DNA of 29,161 bases from Larix sibirica (Eukaryota; Streptophyta; Pinopsida; Pinales; Pinaceae), in NCBI GenBank assembly GCA_004151065.3, contig NWUY0300032005.1, positions 24,369 through 53,529 of the forward strand. Direction: 5' to 3'. The notes beneath the pieces are model-generated. The model did not search any database, was not told the DNA's origin, and was given only the letters and a program-made list of their open reading frames with translations. Positions 1-10,424 of this stretch are shown piece by piece. Positions within the stretch are counted from its first letter, which is position 1, and each line of letters begins with the position of its first letter. The position numbers were made by a program, and so were the translations under genes.

Positions 1-840
1 TTGACGGTTTTCTATTGGGAAGGTTAGGTTGATTTACTCAACGCTTCCACTTACATGTTATATATGGGGTTAGGTTGATATAGTTTACACTCCAAGATAT
101 TCCAACAGAACAATGGATAGGAAGTGGAAGTCGAAAGTAGGTTAGGGAGGAAGGATGACTAGAGTAGTATTATTTTGCGTTGGGGGTTTGAGACACCAAA
201 CTAGTGGTGGTTGGTACCTTTCACCTATAAACCATTGTTTAATTTATTAAGACAAAACTAAGTATAATCCTGATGTGTCCTGACCTGGCTATTAAGACGA
301 TTAATGATGATGGTACTGGATGGTTGTCATGCATGGGTAGTTATCTTGTCTTTCTTGTGTGGTCGTTATTGAATCTTTGGTTAGGATTATGCATTAGAGG
401 TGATGATGATTGCATATAGTACATGTGCAAGTTATGCATACGTTGGACATGCACACACACCTTGCACATGTACGCTAGTAATAGTTATGATGTAAATCCA
501 AGTACGTATTGGTTCTTGTGGTGTTATAATGCATGGTGGTGAATGATTGTAAAAGTATTAATATGTGATGTTAATTAAAATATTAATTGGTGTTATCAAA
601 AATTGCATTACTTTGGTTAGAATGCATAGTATTAGGCCACTACATTAGATTGTGTTCTTCATTTAAAGTATAAAATATTAATTGCATCCATCAATAGTCA
701 TTAGTGGATATCTCATTACATTGGTTATTATAGCTCATATGCATAAACTATTACTTTTTGTATCATATTAGGTGGACCAATTAAAGTTTGCTTAACAATC
801 TGTGATGTGAATGATAACAAACTAATGATGTGAATGATGA
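1..840. other. non-coding flank, no gene seen
   Basis: I see no open frame with coding character and no recognisable element. The only structure noted is a perfect 13-bp inverted repeat (419-431 and 461-473, arm GTACATGTGCAAG) separated by 29 nt. It is too small to assign to an element. Confidence 0.5.
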
Positions 841-1847
841 TTGAGTGTTAAAATAATCAACATAAAGACATTTTACTATTTAATAATATTTAGATTTACG
901 AGTTTGGATTGGAATAAATGTATTAGTCATGACTTGTTAAGGGGGAAATGTCATACCATTAAGAAAGTAGGTGAACTAGTTTTATGACGGGATTTGACCT
1001 TGAAGGAGGGCGGTGAAATGAGGAAGAGGGAGAGTATTTGATGATATTGGGGTGACTCGAGAAGGGAGTTATGGAGATTGGGAGCATATTGGGACTGAGG
1101 ACTGGATATTTGATGATGGGCATATTTGTGATTGGGAATTAGTTATTTTGGATAGAGGATTGACATATGGGAATTGATAAAGGGGGTTGTTGTTGTGGTT
1201 ATCAGAGTTGTGGGCACAGAGGGCTAGGAAACCCACGAGTTTACTAGCACTGGCAGTTGAGCTACTAGTTGGCTAGGAGGATTAATCCCAGTTTGGGCAA
1301 GCTGCTAATTGGTTGGATTGGACCAAGGACTTACTCGCAACTACACCTACATCTACATGAGTGTTGGACTACAACTAGATTATAAAGGTATTCTACTGTT
1401 CTACTTGGTCGTTTTTACTCATACACATAAATAATACTTGAGTTACGTAAGAATTTTTTGTATTTTATGCTTTTAGTATATATTAAAGAAGTAGAACATG
1501 TACATAATTTATTGGCATGGTAAAATAAAATGAGTAATTTTTCGAAATTGATTAGAGCTACTTAGTTAATTTTTAATTAATTTTTCTCCCATTTATAGGT
1601 GGCTGAAAAAAGGTAATTAACACCCATCATTAGGGTAGGGTGTTGCACCCACATTATTTGGTAAACTGTAAAACTAATTTGGCCAAAGCTTGTAATAAGT
1701 GTATTTGGTTCTTCCTCTTAGAAGTCATAAGGAAGTTTGATTTTTATGGATCAAAGGTTTTAAATCTTCTTTCGCATTTGTGGTTCTACTCAACAGCTCA
1801 ACATTTAAATTCTTTAGTATATATTAAGGATTGATTGTGAGGTTGTC
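841..1847. repeat. 1007-bp direct repeat, copy A (probable contig overlap)
   Basis: This segment recurs at 1849-2855 with a constant offset of 1008. On reading the two copies side by side I found one difference (G at 1411, A at 2419). The left copy ends exactly at the N at 1848 and the right copy starts immediately after it. That is the geometry expected if the end of one contig and the start of the next overlap but were not merged. The small 64-codon open frame inside it (1640-1834) has no coding features I recognise and is simply repeated in copy B. Confidence 0.93.
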
Positions 1848-1848
1848 N
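1848..1848. other. single-N assembly join
   Basis: A lone ambiguous base sits exactly at the boundary between the two 1007-bp copies. Some short-read scaffolders place one n where joined contigs are predicted to overlap. I infer a scaffold join rather than an ambiguous base call. Confidence 0.85.
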
Positions 1849-2855
1849 TTGAGTGTTAAAATAATCAACATAAAGACATTTTACTATTTAATAATATTTA
1901 GATTTACGAGTTTGGATTGGAATAAATGTATTAGTCATGACTTGTTAAGGGGGAAATGTCATACCATTAAGAAAGTAGGTGAACTAGTTTTATGACGGGA
2001 TTTGACCTTGAAGGAGGGCGGTGAAATGAGGAAGAGGGAGAGTATTTGATGATATTGGGGTGACTCGAGAAGGGAGTTATGGAGATTGGGAGCATATTGG
2101 GACTGAGGACTGGATATTTGATGATGGGCATATTTGTGATTGGGAATTAGTTATTTTGGATAGAGGATTGACATATGGGAATTGATAAAGGGGGTTGTTG
2201 TTGTGGTTATCAGAGTTGTGGGCACAGAGGGCTAGGAAACCCACGAGTTTACTAGCACTGGCAGTTGAGCTACTAGTTGGCTAGGAGGATTAATCCCAGT
2301 TTGGGCAAGCTGCTAATTGGTTGGATTGGACCAAGGACTTACTCGCAACTACACCTACATCTACATGAGTGTTGGACTACAACTAGATTATAAAGGTATT
2401 CTACTGTTCTACTTGGTCATTTTTACTCATACACATAAATAATACTTGAGTTACGTAAGAATTTTTTGTATTTTATGCTTTTAGTATATATTAAAGAAGT
2501 AGAACATGTACATAATTTATTGGCATGGTAAAATAAAATGAGTAATTTTTCGAAATTGATTAGAGCTACTTAGTTAATTTTTAATTAATTTTTCTCCCAT
2601 TTATAGGTGGCTGAAAAAAGGTAATTAACACCCATCATTAGGGTAGGGTGTTGCACCCACATTATTTGGTAAACTGTAAAACTAATTTGGCCAAAGCTTG
2701 TAATAAGTGTATTTGGTTCTTCCTCTTAGAAGTCATAAGGAAGTTTGATTTTTATGGATCAAAGGTTTTAAATCTTCTTTCGCATTTGTGGTTCTACTCA
2801 ACAGCTCAACATTTAAATTCTTTAGTATATATTAAGGATTGATTGTGAGGTTGTC
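1849..2855. repeat. 1007-bp direct repeat, copy B (probable contig overlap)
   Basis: This is the second copy of 841-1847, directly after the N. It differs at one position that I could find. It continues past 2855 into new sequence, whereas copy A stops at the N, so the two form a dovetail rather than a bounded tandem unit. Confidence 0.93.
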
Positions 2856-3110
2856 GTAGTCCCCAAGCCTACAAATAATCTTAGTAAAATCCTCGAGAAC
2901 AACATTTAGAAAAGCAAAGAAACATAGGTTAATATTATATTTACAAGTAACCATCAAACATTCAAAATATCTATAATCTACAATCATTGGTGATAAAATT
3001 TGTAACAATCCATTAATTTCAGTTTACCAACATAAATATCTAGCAAGGATACCAAATAAGTGAAATTAAGTTTGACTCAATTTAACCAAGTTTTACCCAA
3101 ACTATAAAGC
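2822..3110. repeat. 289-bp direct repeat, copy A (probable contig overlap)
   Basis: This segment recurs at 3112-3400 with offset 290. I count seven single-base differences in 289 positions and no indels. It again ends exactly at an N (3111). Its first 34 bases also close the 1007-bp repeat, so that 34-mer occurs three times (1814-1847, 2822-2855 and 3112-3145). Confidence 0.92.
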
Positions 3111-3111
3111 N
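3111..3111. other. single-N assembly join
   Basis: This is the second lone N. It also sits exactly between two copies of the same sequence, the same dovetail arrangement as at 1848. I infer another scaffold join between overlapping contigs. Confidence 0.85.
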
Positions 3112-3400
3112 TTAGTATATATTAAGGATTGATTGTGAGGTTGTCATAGTCCCCAAGCCTACAAATAATCTTAGTAAAATCCTCAAGAACAACATTTAGA
3201 AAAGCAAAGAAAGATAGGTTAATACTATATTTACAAGTAACCATCAAACATTCAATATATCTATAATCTACAATCATTGGTGATAAAATTTGTAACAATC
3301 CATTAATTTCAATTTGCCAACATAAATATCTAGCAAGGATACCAAATAAGTGAAATTAAGTTTGACTCAATTTAACCAAGTTTTACCCAAACTATAAAGC
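3112..3400. repeat. 289-bp direct repeat, copy B (probable contig overlap)
   Basis: This copy starts immediately after the N and leaves the repeat at 3401. About 2.4% divergence from copy A is more than sequencing error would give. It fits two haplotypes, or two copies of a dispersed repeat, brought together by the scaffolder. Confidence 0.92.
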
Positions 3401-5383
3401 AGGTCATGGGTATAAGTGAAAATAAATTTAAATAAATTTGACCAAGTTTACCCATGTTGTAAAGTAGGTGACAGTCTACTTTGGTAAAAAATTTAGAAAT
3501 TACTTTAGTTTACATTGACACACTATGATTAATTGAAGTCGTCATTTGAGAACATCAATACTCGAGGTGACCTCAAGTTTTGCATGGATCTATAGTAAGC
3601 TTTGTATCTTCCTTGTATATTTGTCCTATGGTGTGAAGTGTCCCTCATATTGCTAAAATTGACTCCAAATGGAGAGATACAACAAGCCTATTGAACTTAC
3701 CAAGCTCAAAAGAGTCAAACCAAGGTAGGGTCTAGTACTCGATCCCTTCCCAGTGGTTGCAATGAGCAAGGTCTGCTATCCTACAATAACCCACTTACCT
3801 TTAGTGTGCTTGGTATGATTATTGAGCTTAGGATTGGAACTGGCATTGGGAACGAATTCCCCTTGTGGCCAAAGATGATGAGAATGAAGAGGACATTAGT
3901 CATAATTCCTTTGCTTTTGGCGTCTACATGCAACAACAGTGAAACTAGGGTTGCTCCATTGCTTTGTTTTTCCCTCAGTTTAGTCCTATAACCCCCCTCA
4001 TGTATGTTCTTCATCTCAATTCGCTAGTCCGTGACCATAGGCCCTACCAACCATCGAGACTCCAAAGAAGAAGATAAACTATTGGAGGATGATCCTCCTT
4101 TGTAGGATTCTATGCATTATCTGTGACCCTTGCAAAGGGTTTAATGCAAGCACACCCCATAACAATAATTACAAAACCCCCTCCAAAAGCCCTCCTCTAA
4201 CAACCCTAAACCCCTAGAAAAACTCTTGAAAGCATAGAACTTAAAGCCAAAAACAAACAAATATACAAAATGTGTTGCTCCCAAAGCTTGCCTTTCTAGT
4301 ATTTATTCTTTCATGACCATGTATTTCGCTCGAATATGTCAAAGAAATAACAAAGGAAACACACACAAAAATTGACCAATTAACTCATCTCTACGTAATT
4401 ACGTTCAAAGAATCAAATGAGTCCTACTACATTAAGACCTCATCGTGTTCCTCTAGTATTCGTCTTCTTAAACCCATGTCATAGTTTTAAATCCCACAAC
4501 GTACAATTAAAGCAACCATTGCAAACTCGGAGATAGAAATGTGCTTAAATAACATAATTTTTCTTATGTTTTCTTTGAACTGGCACATTGCAAGTTCGAA
4601 TCACATAAGATTGTTGTTAACATGCATGCAAAGTCAAAACATCCATACCTTTGGGGATTTCATTCTTCCTAACTACATGGTTACCATTGGAAGAAATGGA
4701 TAGAGAAGACCATCCCCGAATCACTATCGGATTGAATTTATGTGTTAGGATTGTGAATTTGATTGCCATGCTTTGTCAATGGATACCCATATAGAGAGGT
4801 ACAACCCATAAAACCCTTTGCAAGTCATATTCAACATCATAAGCAACATGGCAATGTTAAAATTTTACTTTATTTATTTGAGAATTCAAACTACCCTTGT
4901 AGGGATTTATGTCTCATTGAAAAGCCTCTAAACCAATTATAAAATTGAATGGATGTGGCCTAAAATTTATAAAATGTATTTTTAATTTTCAAAATAATCA
5001 ATTTCATATTTAAATTTGTAAAACAATATAAAACTTATAGAAAAATGTATATATTAAAGATCAAACTAGTGCAAAATCAATGTTTGACTTGCAAATGAAA
5101 AATATGCTTTGTACTGAATAGGTAAAATATATAATTTATTGGAATTGTTGATATCCTCAATCAACTTTAAGATTTAAACAACATCCCCCTTATAAATTCT
5201 CACTTCCTTATATATTCTCACTTTGGAGTCTTTAACTAGGTACACCCATCATAGCTAAAACGTGTTTCCTTTTCCCTCATATATGTTAAGGCCTTCACTT
5301 ATTTGGAGTTTTTAATTAATTTTTTAAATAAGCCATCTTCCCCTTTCCTAAGGTTAGTGAAGACTAAAAATTAAGATAAAATG
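3401..5383. other. no supported gene
   Basis: There are short overlapping open frames on both strands (for example 3781-4014 minus and 3806-3991 plus), but none shows a motif or family resemblance I recognise. The stretch is AT-rich and is probably old repeat sequence. I see no LTR, tail or target duplication. Confidence 0.5.
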
Positions 5384-5393
5384 GTGGTGACAA
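5384..5393 (+). repeat. target-site duplication, 5' copy
   Basis: GTGGTGACAA occurs here and again at 6753-6762, directly after the A8 tail of the truncated LINE. Extending upstream gives 15 matches in 16 (5378-5393 against 6747-6762), although part of that extension overlaps the tail. Position and size fit LINE target-primed reverse transcription. Confidence 0.8.
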
Positions 5394-6750
5394 GTTTGCT
5401 CTATATACCTTGTATATGGAAGGCCTAATATTGAGAGGATGGGAAAGAAGATTCCCTTTCAAGCATTTAGATCTAAATAATGGAGTGAAATACCTAGGTT
5501 TTATCATGAAGCCTAACAATTATGGGAAGTTAGATCGGCATTGGTTACTTGCCAAGATTGAAAAACGCATTACAAAATTAGGTTATGTTTCTCTTCATGG
5601 GCCACTCCCTAAATATCACAAATGTTAGTGGGGGGGGACTCTGGAAAGCCAAGGGGAAGTTATTCATGTGGTTAGTCTTAAATAACAAGGTTCTAGCTTG
5701 GGAATTGATGCAAAAAAGAAGTAAGGTTGGGCACGGGATCTATATACTTTGCGGCAATAATGGGGAGAACACATCACACCTACTCTTAAATTGTGCCTTT
5801 TCACACCAAGTTTGGACAAAAATGGAGGAGTGGTTGGGGTTACAAAATTTATGGGGCAAACCTACCATAAAGGGTTGTCTAAAGGAGTGGTATACTAGAA
5901 GGGACAACTTTTGAAGAAAAAGTTATTCCATCCTTCCAAATTATCAGTCAAATGCACTCATTAGTTTAGTTCTATAAAGAAGTTCCAAAGTTGAAACCTG
6001 TTAGGTGCTTGGAGGAGGTCATCATTGACAAATCCACCGCATGGGATTCTTTGATGGGGCATGCCAAGGCCCTGGCTAGATATGTAGTGTTGGGTGCATC
6101 CTCCACATTTCAAATGCTCATTACTTACAAGTTAAGGCAAACTTGGGGAAAGTAACAAACAACGTGGGGGAATTGACAACATTGTTACTTTTGCTCAAAA
6201 CTGCTATAGAAAGAGACATATTTCAGATACAATATATAAACACTCTCTCATGACTATTAATTGGATGAATGATCAATTAGAAATTCAAGAAATCTCTTAA
6301 TTTACACACTCTAGTAGAGCAATTGAAGTCACTCTTTGGGCTCTTGTAGAAAATTACTTTCAAACATGTGTTTAGAGAGTTGAACGCTCTACCTGATACT
6401 CTTTCTAAGAATGGTCTTCATCTCCAGGAAAATCATGTGATCATGGAAGAGTACCTTGATAGACAGTTAGTGAAAGTTAGACAGACCTCTATGGAAGAGT
6501 GTTGAATTTTTACATAATAAAGGATCTGCATTTTGATGAAATCTGAATTGTTTGTATACTTTTTCCATATAAAGGAGTTTAACTTCTAGAACTTGCTTCT
6601 ACATTTGAAAGCTTATGCTTATAGCTTACAAATATGCATTCATATGTAAGAGACACCTCTTTTTGAGAATTGGACTATAGCCACCCAATGAATGTATTTC
6701 TAGTAACTTCTATCTTGAATAAAAGATAGACTTTTGTCTCTGAAAAAAAA
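5394..6750 (+). mobile_element. 5'-truncated L1-type plant LINE
   Basis: This is the 3' part of a non-LTR retrotransposon on the plus strand: the end of the reverse transcriptase region, a zf-RVT zinc-binding region, a C-terminal RNase H and a short 3' UTR with AATAAA at 6718-6723. An A8 run follows at 6743-6750. It is flanked by a 10-bp target-site duplication, so the truncation at about 5394 looks like an incomplete reverse transcription event rather than later deletion. All reading frames are broken. Its 3' UTR does not resemble that of the minus-strand LINE at 13751-19986, so the two probably belong to different families. Confidence 0.85.
5410..6505 (+). pseudogene. LINE ORF2 C-terminal remnant (RT end, zf-RVT, RNase H)
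   Basis: The first part (5410-5628) reads FPFKHLDLNNGVKYLGF and then KIEKRITK, typical of the region after the polymerase core in plant LINE ORF2. It shifts frame and is probably deleted internally before the zf-RVT region (5630-5910). There, GIYILC in place of the usual Gly-Ile-Cys-x-x-Cys indicates loss of the first zinc Cys, while the later H and C (SHLLLNC) remain. RNase H follows in the same frame: GFFDGACQG (Asp at 6053-6055), an in-frame TAG at 6077-6079, then NLGKVTNNVGELTTL and a closing HVFRELNALPDTLSKNG block. The frame ends with TGA at 6503-6505. The identifications rest on motif order, and I am confident of the family. Confidence 0.85.
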
Positions 6751-6752
6751 TT

Positions 6753-6762
6753 GTGGTGACAA
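6753..6762 (+). repeat. target-site duplication, 3' copy
   Basis: This is an exact copy of 5384-5393, two bases after the A8 tail of the truncated LINE. It marks the 3' end of the insertion. Confidence 0.8.
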
Positions 6763-6778
6763 ATATCACACTCTAGAT

Positions 6779-6940
6779 GGGTTTGATGTCCATCTAATCT
6801 CTATATAATTCAAATAGATGACATGAGTGGGTTGGATGTCCAACTAATCTCTATATAGTCCAAATAGATGACTTAAGTGGGTTGGAGATCCAACTAATCT
6901 CTTTATAGTACAATCTCTATATAGTCCAAATAGATGACAC
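6779..6940. repeat. 50-bp minisatellite, about 3 copies
   Basis: Units begin at 6779, 6829 and 6879, each opening GGGTTGGATGTCC or a close variant and ending CAAATAGATGAC. The last unit is longer because a 16-bp piece (AATCTCTWTATAGTMC) is repeated inside it. The array starts only 16 bases after the LINE target duplication. Confidence 0.85.
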
Positions 6941-7636
6941 GAGGTTACATCGTGTTTCATGATGTCAAACTTTCTAACCTAGTCTTTCAAGTTCTCTAAA
7001 CTAATCTTTCCCAAGTAGAACCACCTTAGACTTTTTAATGAATGACTAGTAATGAACAAAAACCACAATGCAGCAACTCAACTAACTACCCTTTATAAAT
7101 ATATGTCATGTTATCTTTTGGTAGTTTTAAAAGAAGACGTGCTTAGAAGAGTGAAATGAAAGCATTTTAGCACAATTTTATATAAATATAAATTTGCAAA
7201 GTTCAGTGCAACACACAAGGAAGATAGTTTGAATAACGACAAACACAACAAAAAGAAGATGGAACAAGATGGTCAGAGAAAAAAAGAATATTGTGGCGAA
7301 ATAGATAAAGGTAAGGCTTATTTGTACCAAGGTTATCATGGAAGTATGCATGGTAAGACCTTGACTAAGATAGTTGAGATTTTTTTGAAACATCACCTGA
7401 CATTCTTTTTGAAAGGAAACTCCCTCACTTTTCTATCTTGTCCCATCATAGCTTTTTTCTCTTCTTTTTTTTTATGAATCATAATTATATAAATTTAATA
7501 CATGTTATATACTTAGCCTTCGTCGTTGTTATCAATAGAGACTTCTATATCATTATAGCAATACTATTTGGAACGTTTAATTTATGTGGCTAGACATTCA
7601 AGTTAAATAATATAGTTAATAGATATTCGAGTTACA
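6941..7636. other. no supported gene
   Basis: Only short open frames are present (for example 7229-7477 plus, overlapping 7178-7396 minus), with Lys/Asn-rich or hydrophobic low-complexity translations expected from AT-rich DNA. I see no domain, tail or bounded repeat. Confidence 0.5.
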
Positions 7637-7845
7637 TAATTTTGAAGGGCTAAAATTAACAGATTACATTTTTCCTTGACAACTAAGAAGATCACAACTT
7701 AATTTTAATTCCAAAACAAGATTAAAAGAATGGTTATAGGTCATTTTGAACGGTTAAAATCAATGGATTACATTTCTGGTTGATATTTAAGAAGATCACA
7801 ACTCGATTTAAAATCTTAATACAAGATTTAAAGAATAGTTGTAAA
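7637..7845. repeat. degenerate 104-bp tandem duplication
   Basis: Two consecutive segments share the order TTTGAA, GGATTACATTT or AGATTACATTT, AAGAAGATCACAACT and ACAAGATT, at an offset of about 104 bases (for example 7642 against 7745). Substitutions and small indels are scattered through both, so this is an old local duplication. I see no coding content. Confidence 0.7.
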
Positions 7846-8838
7846 TCATTCATATGTGAGAATCTTAAAAAAAAAGAGTAGGGAGCCTCCTCAAGAACTT
7901 AAGGAGGGAGGAGATCATGAGAAGAGGGAAGAATCACCACAATAACCTTGAAAAGACTATCACAATATAGATACGATTATAAGTCTAAACATGTTGAAGG
8001 GGGATCTAAGAAATAAATAGCACAAAAAGACTATCTATTTTTAGGTTAAGTGGTAAATGGGGAACCCTAATTGTTGTCTCTAAATTAAGGGTAAGTGGGC
8101 CTTTCACTATTATGATGCCATGAATATCATTCACAAAATTTCATGATGAAAGGGGAACAAGGGATTTCTACCTTGAGACCATAAGAATTAGATGTGGTAT
8201 CGAAAGGTCAACCTCTAAAAATGAGGCCCAAAATACAACAATTTACGCCAGGAAGTAAAATTAAAATATTGAAGGGAACATACAATTAACCAACTTAGAA
8301 ACCCATAAAATAAGGGGAAAAGTAGTTGAAAATGTTTCAAAAGCACTGCATAGTAACCTTAGACAAATTGGGGTTTGATTTAATGAAGGTGGAGTCTAAA
8401 AGCACTGAAATACATGATTAAAGATTAACAAATACTTAATTAAGGCTAATTGACAATGATCTATCCATTAAAAAATGATTCATTAAAAGAGAAATTAAAA
8501 GTATAGGTCAACTACATTAAAATCATCTAGATATAACAAATGCAGATGTAAAATTTGCATTCAATATTATAAGAATCCTTTGTATGCTCACAAGGTATGT
8601 AACTCGTAAAATTGTGGAAAGCAAATTCTATATGCTAGAAGTGGTTAATAAGGTTGAAACTTTTAGGCAACAACCACCTTATTTAAATACAAGTTATTAT
8701 CTATCATTTTGACCCAAGCCTCTTAAAATTTAATATAGCACAAGGGGTTGATAAAGCTTTAGGAGAATGGTGGGATTGACATTGCATTGCTTTAGTTTGG
8801 CCACAAGGGGATAATATTCTACCTTACGATTGGGGATT
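7846..8838. other. no supported gene
   Basis: I see no open frame of note and no element boundary until the Penelope-like insertion. The sequence is AT-rich and probably old repeat. Confidence 0.5.
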
Positions 8839-8856
8839 TGGAAGCTTGAGTAGATG
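8839..8856 (+). repeat. 18-bp direct repeat at 5' edge of Penelope-like element
   Basis: TGGAAGCTTGAGTAGATG is repeated exactly at 10675-10692. The bases outside the 18-mer differ on both sides. It abuts the point where Penelope-like coding similarity begins abruptly, so I read it as the target-site duplication. The final ATG is both the end of the repeat and the Met codon of the first readable residues, so one to three bases of the boundary are ambiguous. Confidence 0.85.
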
Positions 8857-9870
8857 GATGCACAGGAGTACCAAGCCAAAATGTATGACCACCTCACCAC
8901 AAGTGGCAGCTATAAAAATACTAAAAAAGATCCAAGTGCTAGAATTATGGAGGTTAAAAATGCCATTGAAAACTCTACATTGGACGTGGGTAGTAAGAAG
9001 AAACTCATTCCTATAAACCTTATCATCCCCAAAATTTATGGATAGCCCAAAATTCATAAAGAGGGGATTCCATTAAGACCAATTGTGAATACAATTGGGT
9101 CACCAACATACTAGATCACAAAATTTCTTGCAAAAACCCTAAAACTCTTTGGTATGCCAAACATTCTCCTACATCAAGGACTCTTCTCACTTTTCCAATG
9201 GCATCAAGAATCTACGTATGGATGAAAACGACTTATTAGTAAGCTTTGATGTAGTTTCTCTTTACACAAAGGTTCTAGTAAAAAATGCAATTGGAGTCAT
9301 AAGAGAAATCATTAATGAAGAAAGAACAAACCTAGTTAATATTTGTCTGAGATCATCCTATTAACCTTTCATGGTGAGTTATACAAGTAGACGGATGGTG
9401 TTGCGATGGGATCTCCACTCTCTCCAATGGTTGCCAATCTATACGTGGAACATTTTGCAAGAAAGGCCATTGACTCATTTCCTCTAAATCCCAAAGATTG
9501 GAAAAGATTTGTGGATGATACAAATATTGTTTGGCCTCGTGGTAAAGACAATTTGGAAAAATTCCTTGCACACTTCAACAACCGATCTAATCGTATAAAA
9601 TTCACTATGGAAATCCAGGAGAACAACTGCCTTCCTTTCCTAGACGTCTTAATCACAAAGAAGACAGGTTGTTCTCTTTCACACCAAGTATCTCAAAAGA
9701 AAACCCATATTGATAAATACTTGCACACCAACTATCACCATCATCCTTCTGATAAACTTAGGATTTTGCATATTCTTTCCAAGAGAGTAAGTATAATCTC
9801 TGATGCAGTCCATCTAAATGAAGAACTTAAACATCTCATACGAGTATTTCAAGAAATGGTTACAAGATGA
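8854..9870 (+). pseudogene. Penelope-like reverse transcriptase, broken
   Basis: The RT reads through three segments. Frame 1 runs from 8854 (MDAQEYQAKMYDHL) past stops at 9043-9045 and 9111-9113, with PKIHKEGIPLRPIVNTIGS between them. Frame 2 covers about 9149-9364 and holds motif A, LVSFDVVSLYT (Asp at 9248-9250). Frame 1 resumes by about 9366 with a TAG in TFHGELYK, then GVAMGSPLSPMVANLYVE, then motif C, RFVDDTN (first Asp codon 9514-9516), then NCLPFLDVLIT and SLSHQVSQKKTH. The catalytic aspartates are still present, so inactivation comes from frameshifts and stops, not active-site loss. The short minus-strand open frames here (9353-9571, 9369-9656) are antisense shadows. Confidence 0.92.
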
Positions 9871-10424
9871 GATACATCAAGAAAGCATCCTAAAGAGAAC
9901 AAGGCTCTAGGACTATAAATCAAGAAAAAGAACATGGAAGAGAAGGAAGAAAGATGGTGGTTCTTCCATACATTTATGGAGCCACTGACATAATAGCCAA
10001 ATTTCTCAAGAAAAAACATATTATGACCGTATTCTCCCCTCCAAAGTCCTTAAGAAATTTGCTAGACAAATTTAAAGACCAAATCGATCTTAGGTTAAGA
10101 AAAGGAATTTATTCAATCCCCTACTCTTGTGGTGAAGTGTACATAGGGGAGACTAGTCGCTCAGTAATAACTAGAATAAAATAACATTGTGTTGATATCA
10201 TGCATGATAGAAGTAAGAAATCAACGGTTGCTAAACATTCTCATAAATTGAACCATCATATATGCATCGAAGATACAAAGGTGATCATCATAGAAGAACA
10301 TTATAACAGAAGAAAAATATGTGAAGTTGTGGAGATTGAAAAGAATCCAAAAAACTTCAACAAGGACGATGGATTGATCTTGAGCAAATCCTGGAAATTG
10401 ATTATACATAACCTTAAAAAATAA
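9871..10424 (+). pseudogene. Penelope-like GIY-YIG endonuclease domain, broken
   Basis: This continues the RT in a third frame after a shift near 9855-9860. A linker with one stop is followed from 9954 by VVLPYIYGATDIIAKFLKK, and the nuclease core GIYSIPYSCGEVYIGETSRS has Gly at 10104 and Tyr-Ile-Gly at 10140-10148. An in-frame TAA at 10182-10184 falls where the family usually has Glu before His (RIK-stop-HC). The domain then resumes with STVAKHSHKLNHH and EVVEIEKNPKNFN, ending LIIHNLKK and a stop at 10422-10424. In this family the nuclease nicks DNA to prime reverse transcription. The GIY/YIG signature, the Arg after it and the late Glu all remain visible. Confidence 0.9.

Noticed and set aside
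1-200. GGTTAGGTTGAT-like repeats as telomeric sequence
   Set aside because: Only two or three scattered, non-tandem occurrences, and the plant telomere unit TTTAGGG is not arrayed.
1640-2842. Two identical 64-codon open frames (1640-1834 and 2648-2842) as a duplicated gene
   Set aside because: They are the same sequence seen twice because of the 1007-bp duplication around the N. The peptide has no coding features.
841-3400. Young segmental duplications
   Set aside because: Both repeat pairs meet exactly at a single N and dovetail, so unmerged contig overlaps explain them better than biology.
9353-9656. Minus-strand open frames of 72 and 95 codons
   Set aside because: They are antisense to the Penelope-like RT and have no independent motif.
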